This document shows, in pieces, positions 1 through 9,114 of a stretch of DNA of 64,000 nt. The translations under genes were made by a program, and so were the position numbers. The DNA is from Gordoniibacillus kamchatkensis. GTDB lineage: Bacteria > Bacillota > Bacilli > Paenibacillales > NBRC-103111. The stretch lies in contig NZ_JXAK01000043.1 of NCBI RefSeq assembly GCF_000829455.1, positions 1 to 64,000 of the forward strand. Direction: 5' to 3'. A model generated the notes under the pieces. It saw only the letters and a program-made list of their open reading frames with translations, ran no database searches and had not been told where the DNA came from. The number at the start of each line of letters is the position of its first letter. The stretch's first letter is position 1.

Positions 1-198
1 CCGGAGACCCACATTTCCAATCCGCAGTGCAGCCATACTTTCTTGGGCAACCTGAAAACCTGCTTGAAAAGTGGTCCAATAAAAGTTCATCAATTATTGC
101 CGGAGACCCACATTTCCAATCCGCAGTGCAGCCATACTTTCTTGGGCAACCTGAAAACCTGCTTGAAAAGTGGTCCAATAAAAGTTCATCAATTATTG
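1..198. repeat. Two perfect tandem copies of a 99-bp unit
   Basis: Bases 1-99 and 100-198 are identical. The unit starts CCGGAGACCC and ends AATTATTG. The first copy touches the window edge, so the array may continue upstream. The unit length is divisible by three and two frames stay open through both copies, but no ribosome binding site or codon pattern supports a protein. It lies directly upstream of the flavin-binding protein gene, so it may carry that gene's promoter. An assembly duplication is the simplest alternative. Confidence 0.9.
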
Positions 199-260
199 GC
201 TCTTTCCTATTGCCACCCACCTCTATATCATGGAAAAAAACAAAATAAGGTGGAGTGGAC

Positions 261-878
261 ATGAGAAGATCCGAATTTTCAATTGAGGAGCAGCAGGAAA
301 TCGATGAATTTTTGCAGGAGATGTCGTTCGGTTATTTGGGGACCTATGGAGAGGACGGATGGCCGCATATTACGCCTTTAAATTACACTTACCAGAACGG
401 ATACATTTACTTCCACGGCTCCAAGAAAGGCGCCAAGATGGATGAGATATTGGCCTCGCACAAGGTCAGTTTTGCGGTTGCGAAAGAGTTTGCAATTATT
501 CCTTCCTATTTCAGCGATCCGCGGCAGGCTTGCCCCGCGACAGCCTATTTCAAGTCCGTTCACATCAGGGGATTCGCCGAACGGGTCGAGGACTTGCACG
601 AAAAAGCGCTGGCATTAAGCGGCCTGATGGAAAAGCTTCAGCCGGAAGGAGGCTATGCCCCTATTACTCCGGACGATCCGAAATACGTCGGCGAGCTGAA
701 AGCCGTCTCGGTGGTCAAAATCTCCATCGATAGCCTTACGGCGAAGTTCAAATTCGGACAAAATCTGAAGGGAGGACGCCGCACCAAGGTTATGGAGGGG
801 CTTATGGAGAGAGGCGGAGCCGAAGACGCGGCAATCGTGGAACTGATGAAAAAGTACTGCCCTATGCACCAGGAGTAG
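261..878 (+). CDS. Pyridoxamine 5'-phosphate oxidase family (FMN-binding split barrel) protein
   Basis: A 205-residue protein of the PNPOx-like flavin split-barrel group (NimA-like relatives). The N-terminal part has the family pattern of a first strand (SFGYLGTYGEDGWPHITPLNY), a second strand (YIYFHGSKKGAKMDEI) and then a third strand with 'VSFAVAKE'. Such proteins bind FMN, F420 or heme as homodimers in the cytosol; the substrate cannot be told from sequence. The longer reading starts at a GTG at 255, but AAGGTGG at 248-253 is better placed for ATG 261, so that start is preferred. No partner genes lie close by. Confidence 0.85.
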   Translation: MRRSEFSIEEQQEIDEFLQEMSFGYLGTYGEDGWPHITPLNYTYQNGYIYFHGSKKGAKMDEILASHKVSFAVAKEFAIIPSYFSDPRQACPATAYFKSVHIRGFAERVEDLHEKALALSGLMEKLQPEGGYAPITPDDPKYVGELKAVSVVKISIDSLTAKFKFGQNLKGGRRTKVMEGLMERGGAEDAAIVELMKKYCPMHQE

Positions 879-943
879 AGAACTTCGCGAAAAATGCCTC
901 CAACCCCAGCGAGGGTTGAAGGCATCCAGCTCTCCCTGGGCGG

Positions 944-1128
944 TAACGGAAATTTGTTCCTTTAACGGTCGATTTCCCGAGTATTTCCCAAAAATAACGG
1001 AACGGCAGTACGCTATATCGTCGTTCTAAACGAATTTTTCCTTGTTACAAGCCGAATAACGGAACTGCGTTCCGTTAAGCTTTGCCGTCGTCCCTCCGGT
1101 TAAGCAATAACGGAACGGAGTTCCGCTA
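944..1128 (-). repeat. Four-palindrome intergenic element, copy 1 (inverted orientation)
   Basis: Four degenerate 21-bp palindromes (arms TAACGGAAC and GTTCCGTTA or GTTCCGCTA, 3-bp centre) lie at 944-964 (D), 995-1015 (C), 1057-1077 (B) and 1108-1128 (A). Centres are 954, 1005, 1067 and 1118, giving spacings of 51, 62 and 51 bp. The core between C and D (971-989) is the reverse complement of the GGGAAATA-CGGGAAAT core in the other copies (16930, 22412, 31911). It fills the gap between two plus-strand genes and has no coding potential. Confidence 0.85.
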
Positions 1129-1173
1129 TGATCGCCCGTTACTAGAAGCTAACAAAGGAAGGAGGATTATCCG

Positions 1174-1638
1174 TTGGCAGACTTATCGAATGAGCCAATC
1201 GCGCTCGACATAGCGCCGCTGAGAGCGGAGGACCGCGACCGCTGGAACGTCCTGGCCCGCGGCTATAAAACCTTCTATGAGACCGAACTCCCCGATTCCA
1301 CGTACGATGAGGTTTGGCAGCGCCTGCTGAACGCCGACGGCGTTTACGGCTTCGGCGCGCATCTGCAAGGAAACCTGGTCGGCATTGCCCACTACCTGTT
1401 TCATCGTACGGTTTGGATGGAAGACTCCTGCTATTTGCAAGATCTCTTCGTCGACGAAGCCGCCCGCGGGCGCGGCGTCGCTCGCGCGCTTATTGAGCGG
1501 GTAGCTCAGGCGGCACGTGAACATAACGCTTCCAGGTTCTACTGGCAGACACGCCAGAACAATGTCACCGCTCGCGCTCTTTATGACAAGATCGCGCAGC
1601 ACAGAGGATTCATTCGCTACGATTACCCGCTGAAGTAA
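1174..1638 (+). CDS. GNAT family N-acetyltransferase
   Basis: A 154-residue GCN5-related acetyltransferase. The acetyl-CoA binding motif A is visible as 'LQDLFVDEAARGRGVARAL' (about residues 88-106), followed by the usual C-terminal 'NNVTARALYDKI' helix and 'GFIRYDYPL' strand. The protein is predicted to be cytosolic and to transfer an acetyl group from acetyl-CoA to an unknown amine. The start is TTG at 1174, supported by GGAAGGAGG at 1157-1165; no ATG nearby is better placed. The four-palindrome element lies immediately upstream. Confidence 0.88.
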   Translation: MADLSNEPIALDIAPLRAEDRDRWNVLARGYKTFYETELPDSTYDEVWQRLLNADGVYGFGAHLQGNLVGIAHYLFHRTVWMEDSCYLQDLFVDEAARGRGVARALIERVAQAAREHNASRFYWQTRQNNVTARALYDKIAQHRGFIRYDYPLK

Positions 1639-1650
1639 ACCTCAGGAACA

Positions 1651-1697
1651 AAAAGAAGCTTCGTTCCCGCCAGCATAGCGGGATCGAAGCTTCTTTT
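1651..1697. terminator. Bidirectional rho-independent terminator
   Basis: AAAAGAAGCTTCG pairs with CGAAGCTTCTTTT, with an inner CCCGC/GCGGG stem. It lies between the convergent acetyltransferase and SLH-protein genes and has an A-run on one side and a T-run on the other, so it can serve both. Confidence 0.88.
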
Positions 1698-1710
1698 CTG
1701 TATATTCCGA

Positions 1711-4103
1711 TCAATACATCGGTCCGAATGGCGAGCGGTTCTCCAGATCGGAGCGCGCCTTCAAGTAACGTGCGAACGCTGTGGCGGCCTGCGCCTTCGT
1801 GACGTTTTGCGCCGGCATGAAGTTGCCGTCCGTCGCCGACATGATGCCGAGACCGACAACGATCGCGGCGTCGCCCGGATGCTTCAGCTGCGCCTCGTCG
1901 GCGAAAGGCTTGGCGAAAATGCCGTCGCGCTCGGCCAGCTTGCCGTACCCGAGAGCCCGGACGATGAGCTGCGCCATCTCTTCGCGCGTAATGGTACCGT
2001 TAGGATTCAAGTCGCCGCCCGTGCGGTCCAGGATGCGCATATCGACGGCCCGCTCCACGTACGGGAAATACTGCGAGTCGTTCTTCACGTCCGCGAACGA
2101 GTTCGTTTTGCTCGCAGCGTAATAGATGCCGTAGTTGCCGCCATTGATCGAGATGACGAGCATTTTGATCAGCTCGCCCCTGGTGATGGAGCGTCGGGGT
2201 TCACCTTGCCGTCCTTCACGTCGAGCGCCTGATAATCGAGCATGAGCTGCAAATCTTGCTGCGCCCAATGGCCTTCGATATCCGTTACCTTCACCTTCTC
2301 GAGCGACACCGGATCGCCGCTTTCCGGCGATATCCACCCGCCGGTTTCGGCATTCAGCACGTATTGGGGACCGTTCGCATATTTCGGCACGAGGGCGTAA
2401 ATGAGATGGGCGGTCGTGTCCGTTTTGTCGTTGTCCACCTCGCCGGACGCTGCCCGCAAGTTCAGCTTTCTGTAATAGTCGTCGCTGAAAGGACCCATCG
2501 GCATGAAAGGCGGCATGTATCCCTTGTTGACGTATTGCAGCTGCACATCGTACGTCGAGAAGAGCAAATCCTCGGCCTTGACGGAGTCGATCGCTTGCGG
2601 CTTCTGCGCCGGGTAATCCTGCTGCGAGAAATTCGCCGAATAGTTGCGTACGGCGCCCGTCTCCCCGTCGATCGTCACGTTCACGCTGTCATAGCCGGCC
2701 CGCACGCCGTCGATGTACCGCGCAAACGTGAAGTTGTAGCCGCGGTCGCGCTTCACGATTTCCAGCGGTATGACGTTGTCCGCAGCGATGGTTTGCAGCA
2801 CGAGCTGGTTCGTGTAGCCCGGGAGCATTTTTTTCACGAGCTCGATCGCCTTCGTCTTCGCCTCGTCCTGCTTCACTTTCACGTCGTACGAATTGTTCTG
2901 AGTGGGCACGTATTGGCTGAAATTGGTGATCTCGCCGGTTTTGGCGTTGACGCCCGCGTAAATTTCCGTCGTCGGCAAGCCCATTTTGGCGTCCATATCG
3001 CTCTTCGCCGTCGACCAGCGCAAGTTCCAGGTGGAGAACGTTTTGCCGGTCGCATCGTCGACGTTCTCGTAGAAGCTGGCGTCTTGAAGCTTGGCTCCGT
3101 CCGGCAACGGGAACGCTTGCGTTGCCTTGGCGATAGCTTCATCTTTGCTAAGGCTCAGCGTAGCGGACGGAATAGAACCGAGCGGCTTGTCGGTAAGCGG
3201 CGTCAAATTCGGCTTGAGGTCAGGCTCGATGCCGCCGCCGGTGTAAACGGCGCCTGTTTTGGCGTCAATCGGGTAGACGCCCATGCCGTAGACGAGGATC
3301 GGCTTCTTGTTTTTGCCGGAATACGGCGTAATGTAAGCGAGCGTCGGCTCTGCCTGTTCATGCAGCTTCCCCAGCGCCGCATCCGCGTCCAGTACCCCTT
3401 TCGGGTCGTCGAACGTCAGGCCATCGGTCCAGTTGGCGTTATAGCCGACGACTTCGCCGTCGCCGTTCACTACGACGGAAACGAAGTTTTGCGGGAACGG
3501 GATACCGTTTACGACCCGGTCGTAGCGGAGCTCATATTGCACCGAGCCGCGCAGCGGCGGCTTCGCCGCACGTTCGCCCGCGTCATTGTACTTCGTCTGC
3601 TCCAGCGCTTCGGGGTTCACTTTGGCGAGCCATTTGGCGGCAACGTCCTTCGCCCCCTGGTAATCGACCTTCGGCGGGAAGCTCGGCTTGTAGCTCGGAT
3701 CGCTGTTGTACGTGCTGTAGCCGACCATTTTGCCGGTGATGCCGTGAATTTGCACCGACAGGTTGCCGAGGTACTGGTCGCCCTGCTTCTTCACATAGTT
3801 CAGGTTCCAGACCGGCCCCTGCTGCATGTACGACCCGCCGTACAGGTTGACGTTCTGCAGCGTGAAGCCTTCCGGGATCGAGACGGCTTTGCCGGCGAGC
3901 TCGATCGCTTGCTCCTTCGTGATTTTCGCTTCGGCGAGCGTCTTCTCGTCGGCGGGTTTGACGGGGACCGCGATTGCGGGGGCGGCTGCCGACGTTGCGG
4001 CCGGCATCGCCGGCTCGGGAACGGCTTCGTCCGCCATCGCCAGCGGCGAGCCGAACAAAGCGGTGGCGAGCGTGAAAGTTCCAATCGTTTTGAGCAGTTT
4101 CAC
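1711..4103 (-). pseudogene. YcdB/YcdC-domain protein with three C-terminal SLH domains, frameshifted
   Basis: Secreted surface protein. It starts with a signal peptide (MKLLKTIGTFTLATALFGS, likely cut after AMA), then repeated PepSY-like YcdB/YcdC units with 'KDEAIAKAT' and 'DGETGAVRNYS' type motifs, then three S-layer homology domains ('VTDIEGHWAQQDL', 'SFADVKNDSQYFPYVERAV', 'FADEAQLKHPGDAA') that would anchor it to the cell wall. The frame breaks inside the first SLH domain between 2191 and 2190. One added base restores a continuous protein of about 797 residues. As written, translation stops at 2169 after 644 residues, losing almost all of the SLH anchor. The start ATG 4103 follows AGGAGGCAAGA. 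Sequencing error or true loss cannot be told apart here. Confidence 0.85.
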
Positions 4104-4415
4104 AGGTTCTTGCCTCCTTGATTTCGAGTTGCTCGGGAGTCCTCAGCCTCGCTTCTGCTGCAGCTCCAAGCTTTCTGCACATCCAGACGCTGCCAACCGG
4201 CAAAAGGTTGCTGCTTGACCGCCGCATTTTTTTGCGCGGCTTTTGTACGGTTCCAATCTTTGCAGTAAGGGCAACCTGTGCTAAATTAAGGAAAATGGCG
4301 ATGCGAAGGTAAACGGCTTGCGCCGTCCTTCGGGCCGTGCGCGTTTGCCGCGCGGAAGCAGCCGAGTAAAGGCGCAGATTATACTTTCTGATGAAGGATC
4401 GAAAGGAAGCTTGCC
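4104..4415. other. Divergent intergenic region
   Basis: 312 bp between divergent genes. A TATACT hexamer at 4380-4385 is a candidate -10 box for the plus-strand gene, but no good -35 lies 16-18 bp upstream. A short CCGC/GCGG stem around 4221-4240 flanks a run of seven T. Nothing else was recognised. Confidence 0.4.
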
Positions 4416-4901
4416 ATGACGACAGGTTGGTTCGAGCAGTTCGCCGCCGCCGAAGCGGCAGAGGTGCAAACTCGGGTGAGCGAGGGGGTAAAGGAGAAAG
4501 GGTATTCGGCGTTTTATCCGATTGTGGAAGGATTCTGGGCGCTGCTTCGTACGTTCGCAGACGACGAGACGGAGCGCGTGGAAGAGCTGTTGCGGCGGGG
4601 ACGGCGGATGTTTCCCGAACCGGCTGCATTCAGTCCGTCCTGGGAAAAGCTGTGGGATGAGCTGGAGCAGGTAGCCGCCTACAAAAAGCATGCGCTGTTG
4701 TCCGTGCCGTCGCCGGAACGGGAAGGGGAATGGCAAATTGTGATGGACAATCCGTACTCGAATCAGGAAGTGGTGTGCTATCCGGCGCTAACCTTCATGG
4801 AAGCCGCTTATTTGTACGGCTACTTCCGCCAGAAGCTGGAGAAGAACGAATACATTCGGCTGCAAAAAATCCAAACGCTGATCATGAACTACGGCGAGTA
4901 G
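4416..4901 (+). CDS. Conserved hypothetical protein
   Basis: A 161-residue soluble protein rich in aromatic and acidic residues, with no signal peptide or membrane segment. I do not recognise the family. It is mostly helical by eye, with 'ADDETERVEELLRRGRRMF' in the middle and 'YLYGYFRQKLEKNEYIRLQ' near the end. The ATG at 4416 follows GAAAGGAAG with good spacing. It stands alone, followed by the tandem repeats at 4990-5321. Codon use matches the neighbours, so it is probably a real resident gene. Confidence 0.75.
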   Translation: MTTGWFEQFAAAEAAEVQTRVSEGVKEKGYSAFYPIVEGFWALLRTFADDETERVEELLRRGRRMFPEPAAFSPSWEKLWDELEQVAAYKKHALLSVPSPEREGEWQIVMDNPYSNQEVVCYPALTFMEAAYLYGYFRQKLEKNEYIRLQKIQTLIMNYGE

Positions 4902-4989
4902 CGTGAGCACAAGCGTGCGGGGGCGATGCGGCGGGGCGCAAGCGCTCTGCCGTGGCGGCAGAGGCGATAGGATGCGGGATGCGAGGGCG

Positions 4990-5321
4990 GATGCAGTGTT
5001 GCACGACTGCCGGAACGGCCTCTATTATGCGTCGGTTTGGCGGAAGCGCCGCTCGGGCGGACCGTTTGGCATTAATAGCATCGGTAGGGACAGGATACAG
5101 TGTTGCTCGACTGGCGTGAGCGGCCGAAACAGCCTCCACTGCGCGTCAGTTCGGCGGAATCGCCGCTTGCTCTAACTGACTGCACGGCCTTTGCTGCACT
5201 GATAGTGGTAGGATGCAGTCTTGAGCGACCGGGAGAGCAGCCGAAACAGCCTCCACTGCGCGTCAGTTCGGCGGAATCGCTCGCTTGCTCTAGCTGACCG
5301 CTCTTCCTTTGCTGCGCCGAC
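4990..5321. repeat. Three degenerate tandem copies of a unit of about 105-118 bp
   Basis: Copies start at 4990, 5094 and 5212 with GATGCAGTGTTG, GATACAGTGTTG and GATGCAGTCTTG. Copies 2 and 3 share a long identical block around GCCGAAACAGCCTCCACTG and then CGCGTCAGTTCGGCGGAATC; copy 1 is more diverged (CTCTATTATGCGTCGGTTTG). It fills the space between the hypothetical gene and rluF. Short open frames in it are shadows of the repeat. Confidence 0.8.
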
Positions 5322-5353
5322 ATGCCGCCCCACACCGCTGTCGCCAAGCCGCC

Positions 5354-6055
5354 TTACGGCGCGAGCAGTCCGAGCGGCTGCAGCAGCGCCTCCCGTTCCG
5401 CTGCGGTAAGCTCGCGCCAAGCGCCGGAAGGCAAGTCGCCGAGCTCCAGCCCGAGAATGCGCACCCGGCGCAAGCGCTCGACGCGATAGCCGAACGCCTT
5501 GCACATGCGCCGGATTTGGCGGTTGAGCCCCTGCGTCAAAACGATGCGAAACATGCGCTCGCCCACCGCCCGGGTGCGGCACGGCTTCGTCACGGTCCCG
5601 AGCATCGGAACCCCGGCGGCCATACCGGCTAGCAGCTCTGGGGTAACCGGTTTATCGACGGTGACCTCGTATTCCTTCTCATGTTCGCGATCCCCATGCA
5701 GCAACCGATGCGATAGCTCGCCGTGATTGGTCAGCAAAATAAGCCCTTCCGACTCCTTGTCCAGGCGGCCGACCGGGGACAGGCGCTCCGGGTGCTTCAA
5801 GAAACCGGCAATATTGCCCTCGACGTGAGCAGCTGTTGTGCATACGATGCCGACAGGCTTGTTCAGCATCACGTAAACGTATGGGCGGCGCGGGCCGAGC
5901 GGGATGCCGTCGACGCGGATGTCCGACGCTTCCGTAAAGGCCGTGCCGATATCCGCCGTCCGCCCGTCTACCGTCACCCGTCCCGCCTTGATCCAGCGCT
6001 GCGCCTCCCGGCGCGAGCATGCGCCCGTATCTCCGATATAGGCGTGGAGCTTCAT
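5354..6055 (-). CDS. rluF: 23S rRNA pseudouridine synthase, RluF-type
   Basis: A 233-residue enzyme of the RsuA/RluB/E/F family, which isomerises uridine to pseudouridine in 23S rRNA. An S4 RNA-binding domain occupies residues 1-60 (ACSRREAQRWIKAGRVTVDG). The catalytic motif GRLDKESEGL carries the essential Asp. The segments 'HEKEYEVTVDKPVTPELL' and 'QGLNRQIRRMCKAFGYRVE' match the RluF subgroup (U2604 in E. coli) better than RluB or RsuA. Length is normal for a RluF lacking the C-terminal extension. AAGGAGGGGGA precedes ATG 6055. It is divergent from the MFS gene. Confidence 0.88.
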   Translation of the reverse strand: MKLHAYIGDTGACSRREAQRWIKAGRVTVDGRTADIGTAFTEASDIRVDGIPLGPRRPYVYVMLNKPVGIVCTTAAHVEGNIAGFLKHPERLSPVGRLDKESEGLILLTNHGELSHRLLHGDREHEKEYEVTVDKPVTPELLAGMAAGVPMLGTVTKPCRTRAVGERMFRIVLTQGLNRQIRRMCKAFGYRVERLRRVRILGLELGDLPSGAWRELTAAEREALLQPLGLLAP

Positions 6056-6243
6056 CGCGGTCCCCCTCCTTTTCCACGAATGAATTGCGACTTCATCCTA
6101 CCACGACCTCCGTACAGCCGTCATCCGCCTCATCCCTGCCTGGCCGCGCAATGCAGCGCAATCGCCGTTTGACAGGCGACAGTATTTCCGTTTTAATACA
6201 AAGAATACCTAGCTACCTTTCCCCGGGAAGGACATCACATTTG

Positions 6244-7394
6244 ATGCAAATGCGCTATAGTTTAAGCATTTCGGGCTTTTACTTTATTTATTTTTTCGGA
6301 TACGGCGCGCTGTTTCCGTTTCTGGCTCTCGTCCTGCAACAAAACGGGCGCTTCGACGGCGCCGGGATCGGGCTGCTGCTGTCGCTCAATCCGATTTTGT
6401 CCATCGCCTTCCAACCGCTGTGGGGGCTCTTGTGCGACGCTACGCAAAAACCGAAGGCCGTACTCGGCGCTACCGTCTGGCTCAGCGTCTTGGCCAGTGC
6501 GTCCCTGCTGAGGATAACGGACTTTTCGTTCGCCATGGCCGCCGGCGCCCTCGCCGTGCTGGCCATCGTCCAAAGCGCCGCCATGCCGCTCATTGACAGC
6601 CTTACGATGCTTACGCCACGCGCACGGGCAAACATTACGGGTCGTTCGGACTATGGGGGGCAGCCGGCTTCGCTGTCTCGGTGTTCGCCATCGGCAAGCT
6701 TTCCGACGCGTACGGCCTGCAGGTTTCCCTCTTCTCCTTCATGACAGCGACGGCTTTGTCCGGCATTCTTGCCTTGCTGTTGCCGAACGAGGCCGCCGGC
6801 TTCCGCGTCAGCCTGCGCGCCAACTTGAAGGTATTGCTGCGCCTGCCGCGCTACGGCGTATTCCTGCTGGCCTCGTTCCTTATTTTCGGCCCGATGCTGT
6901 CGAACAACTACTATTTCGGCATGCTGATGAAGGACGCCGGCGGCAGCTTGACCGGACTCGGCATTGCCTTCCTGATCGCCGCCGGCAGCGAAATTCCGTT
7001 CATGCGCTGGTCGGAGCATTTTGTCGTACGGTGGGGGCTGCTTTCGGTGCTGATCGCCTGCTCGGCGGTAGCCGGCGTGCGCTGGCTGCTGTACGGCTTC
7101 GAGGTGCCGCTCGCCGTCATTTATGCGACCTCCCTTTTGCAAGGCTTCGGCATCGGACTGTTCATCCCCGCAGCGCTTCGCTACGTGTATCTGATTTCGC
7201 CCGAAGGCGTCCGAGCTACCGCCGTCTCGCTTTACTCGATGGCCGGCAACGGCCTCGGCAACTGGATCTGCACGTTGGTCGGAGGCGCGCTGCTGAACCG
7301 TTATACGATTCATGCCGCTTACGTCAGCTTCGCGGTTTCCACCGCGCTCGGGATCGTTTTGCTGCTGCTGCTCGTAAGGATGGAGCGACGATAG
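6244..7394 (+). pseudogene. MFS transporter, frameshifted
   Basis: A 12-helix major facilitator of the MFS_1-like (LacY/phenylpropionate-type) group. The first half reads 'SGFYFIYFFGYGALFPFLAL' and so on through four helices, with the loop 2-3 signature region 'PLWGLLCDATQKPK'. The frame breaks between 6608 and 6609: one added base gives a continuous ATRTGKHYGSFG... loop and a protein of about 383 residues. As written the first frame ends at 6744 and the second half is separately open to 7394. The start ATG 6244 has a distant AAGGA; ATG 6250 is an alternative. The substrate is unknown. Confidence 0.82.
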
Positions 7395-7416
7395 ACTGCA
7401 ACTCTTGATCCTTCAG

Positions 7417-7602
7417 CTCCAATTACTCCCCAAGCAATTACAGCTCTCGTTTCACGAAAAATGCTTCTGCAGTTGCGCCTAGAGCACCTGCAGAGGCATT
7501 TTCACAGAATCGCGGCACCGGGTGCTGTTCCAATTGCCCTCCAGGCACTTACAGCACTCATTTTGCGAAAATACTTCTGCAGTTGCTACTGGAGCAATAG
7601 CG
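7417..7602. repeat. Degenerate tandem pair of about 75 bp separated by 36 bp
   Basis: 7417-7491 and 7528-7602 are similar. Shared blocks include CCAATT(A/G)C near the start, (T/C)TTACAGC, CGAAAA(A)T(A/G)CTTCTGCAGTTGC and a closing GAGCA. The unit period is 111 bp. It fills the 260-bp gap after the MFS gene and shows no coding potential. It is unrelated to the TAACGGAAC elements. Confidence 0.7.
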
Positions 7603-7654
7603 GAGAGCTTATCCGAGATGTACGCAAAGCGACTCGCCCCGCTGCTCGGTACAC

Positions 7655-7945
7655 TCATTGCTTCTTATCGTCGGTGAGCGCGCCGCTTCCCGCAACCGGA
7701 ATCGGATCGCCCAGATAGGTCGGCTTCGGGCGCCACACGTTAACCCATAAAAAATCTTTGTTCCGCGCCGCAATTTCGCGCAGCTCGAACCGGCCGGCGC
7801 CGGCGTACCGCTGCAAATCCGAGGCGACGCCGTACGCGTCCAAACCGAGCCTTCGCGCTTCGTATACGGCCCGCTGCAGATGGTAACGCTGAGTTACGAT
7901 AATAACCTTCTTCACCTGAAAAATATCCCGGGCCCGGTCAGGCAC
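7655..7945 (-). pseudogene. SanA/YdcF-like (DUF218) protein, C-terminal fragment
   Basis: The 96 residues match only the C-terminal half of the DUF218/SanA family: 'VKKVIIVTQRYHLQRAVYEA', 'LGLDAYGVASD' and 'REIAARNKDFLWVNV'. Family members are usually near 200 residues with an N-terminal membrane anchor. The first 100 or so residues, with the anchor and first half of the domain, are missing. Upstream sequence holds only the terminator of the next gene. No ribosome binding site supports the ATG at 7945. I read it as a 5'-truncated remnant. Confidence 0.75.
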
Positions 7946-7960
7946 CCGCCGGCCCGCAGC

Positions 7961-8001
7961 AAAAATCCCCCGGTCGCCAGGAGCGGCGTCCGGGGGATTT
8001 T
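7961..8001 (-). terminator. Rho-independent terminator of the 8018-8323 gene
   Basis: On the minus strand AAAATCCCCCGG pairs with CCGGGGGATTTTT across a GC-rich loop, 16 bp after the stop codon. Confidence 0.85.
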
Positions 8002-8017
8002 GCCGATGACTAACGCC

Positions 8018-8323
8018 TTACCCGATACGGCGCCGGATCGCATTGATACTGAGCAGCGAGACGAACGCCCCGGCAATGCGCGTAACGAAGCCTAGCACCG
8101 GAACGAAGCTGAGCAGCGCCAGTACGACGTTGATGATCGTGTACAGCCCCGTGCCGTTGCCGAGCACGAACGCCAGCACGAGACTAATGACGGTGAGCGG
8201 CAGCACGAAGCCGCCGGACCACGCGTAGACGAACGGAATGAGGCCGAGCAGGAAGCCCGCGGCCACCACAACCTCGATAACGAGCTGAATGCGGCTTAGC
8301 CATTTCACAGTTTCATTGGTCAT
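8018..8323 (-). CDS. Small integral membrane protein
   Basis: A 101-residue protein with three hydrophobic segments (about residues 14-34, 38-55 and 62-90) and a basic C-terminus (INAIRRRIG). I do not recognise a named family. AGGAGGATAAC precedes the ATG at 8323 with good spacing, and a strong terminator follows. It sits downstream of and in the same direction as the DUF2238 membrane protein (62-bp gap), so the two may be cotranscribed. Confidence 0.7.
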   Translation of the reverse strand: MTNETVKWLSRIQLVIEVVVAAGFLLGLIPFVYAWSGGFVLPLTVISLVLAFVLGNGTGLYTIINVVLALLSFVPVLGFVTRIAGAFVSLLSINAIRRRIG

Positions 8324-8384
8324 AACATGTTATCCTCCTAATTGGTAGTAAGCTCTGGCTTGCACCCTGCAGCCGCACCGTCCT

Positions 8385-9044
8385 CTAATCAAGACGCCTG
8401 ACGGCACGCGCCAGGGCCGTGATAACCATCGCGACGGCGGCCCCGTACAAGGCGACTTCCATATCGTGCTGACTGTCCCACACGTCCCCTTGCGTGCCGA
8501 GAAACAGAACGCCGATCTCGGGCGCTACGATGTTCGCCACCCACATCTCGATCAGCTCGTAAAACGCCCCCGTCGCCAGAATCGTCGTCACCGTCAGCGC
8601 ATAGGACCAAAACCCGCGCAGCCCCACGACCCGCCTCATGAACTGGAACAGCGGGTACGCCAGCAAAAGCCCGTACGAGGCGTGCACGACGCGGTCGTAC
8701 ATGTCCCGCTGCAGCTCGAAATAGCGATGCATGAGCATATCGATCGGAGTCGTGTTGTACGAAAAGCTCGCACCGTACGTGTGCAGAGCAAGAAAAACGG
8801 CAATGAGCGCATAAGCCAAATTGTTGAACCGGAAAAACGGGTACGTGACCGTCAAAACAGCCACGGCAACAAAGATGAGCAAGTTTTCCAGCAGCCAGTC
8901 AAACCGGTTGTAAGGAGCGACGGCCATCCACGCCCAGAAAGCGGCATACCCCAAAATCAGCATATGCAGCAGGCGGTTGCGCCCGAACCGGATGTCCGGA
9001 CTCAGCCAGACGCTCCGGCTTGCACCGTAATGCGAGATATACAT
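8385..9044 (-). CDS. yjdF: DUF2238 inner-membrane protein (YjdF-like)
   Basis: A 219-residue polytopic membrane protein with about six helices. Family signatures are 'VVHASYGLLLAYPL', 'FYELIEMWVANI' and 'QGDVWDSQHDMEVALYGA', which contain conserved His, Glu and Asp residues inside the membrane typical of DUF2238/YjdF. Its function is unknown. The start ATG 9044 is the first in a protein of normal family length (about 200-220). It is followed by the three-helix membrane protein. Confidence 0.82.
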   Translation of the reverse strand: MYISHYGASRSVWLSPDIRFGRNRLLHMLILGYAAFWAWMAVAPYNRFDWLLENLLIFVAVAVLTVTYPFFRFNNLAYALIAVFLALHTYGASFSYNTTPIDMLMHRYFELQRDMYDRVVHASYGLLLAYPLFQFMRRVVGLRGFWSYALTVTTILATGAFYELIEMWVANIVAPEIGVLFLGTQGDVWDSQHDMEVALYGAAVAMVITALARAVRRLD

Positions 9045-9114
9045 GTTGGCCCCCCTAAGAGTCTATATGGTTATATGTAGTTTACTGATTTTTCCCTCTT
9101 AGTGGAATATAACA

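Noticed and set aside
944-1128. Ordinary rho-independent terminators in place of the four-palindrome element
   Set aside because: Stems lack T-runs, occur four at a time with fixed spacing, and also appear upstream of genes rather than only after them.
2256-4121. Long open frame (621 codons) antisense to the SLH protein gene
   Set aside because: It mirrors the real gene in a GC-rich background, is full of Arg, His and Val, and has no ribosome binding site or family motifs.
4990-5321. CRISPR array
   Set aside because: Units are about 110 bp, degenerate throughout and without short constant repeats separated by unique spacers; no cas genes nearby.
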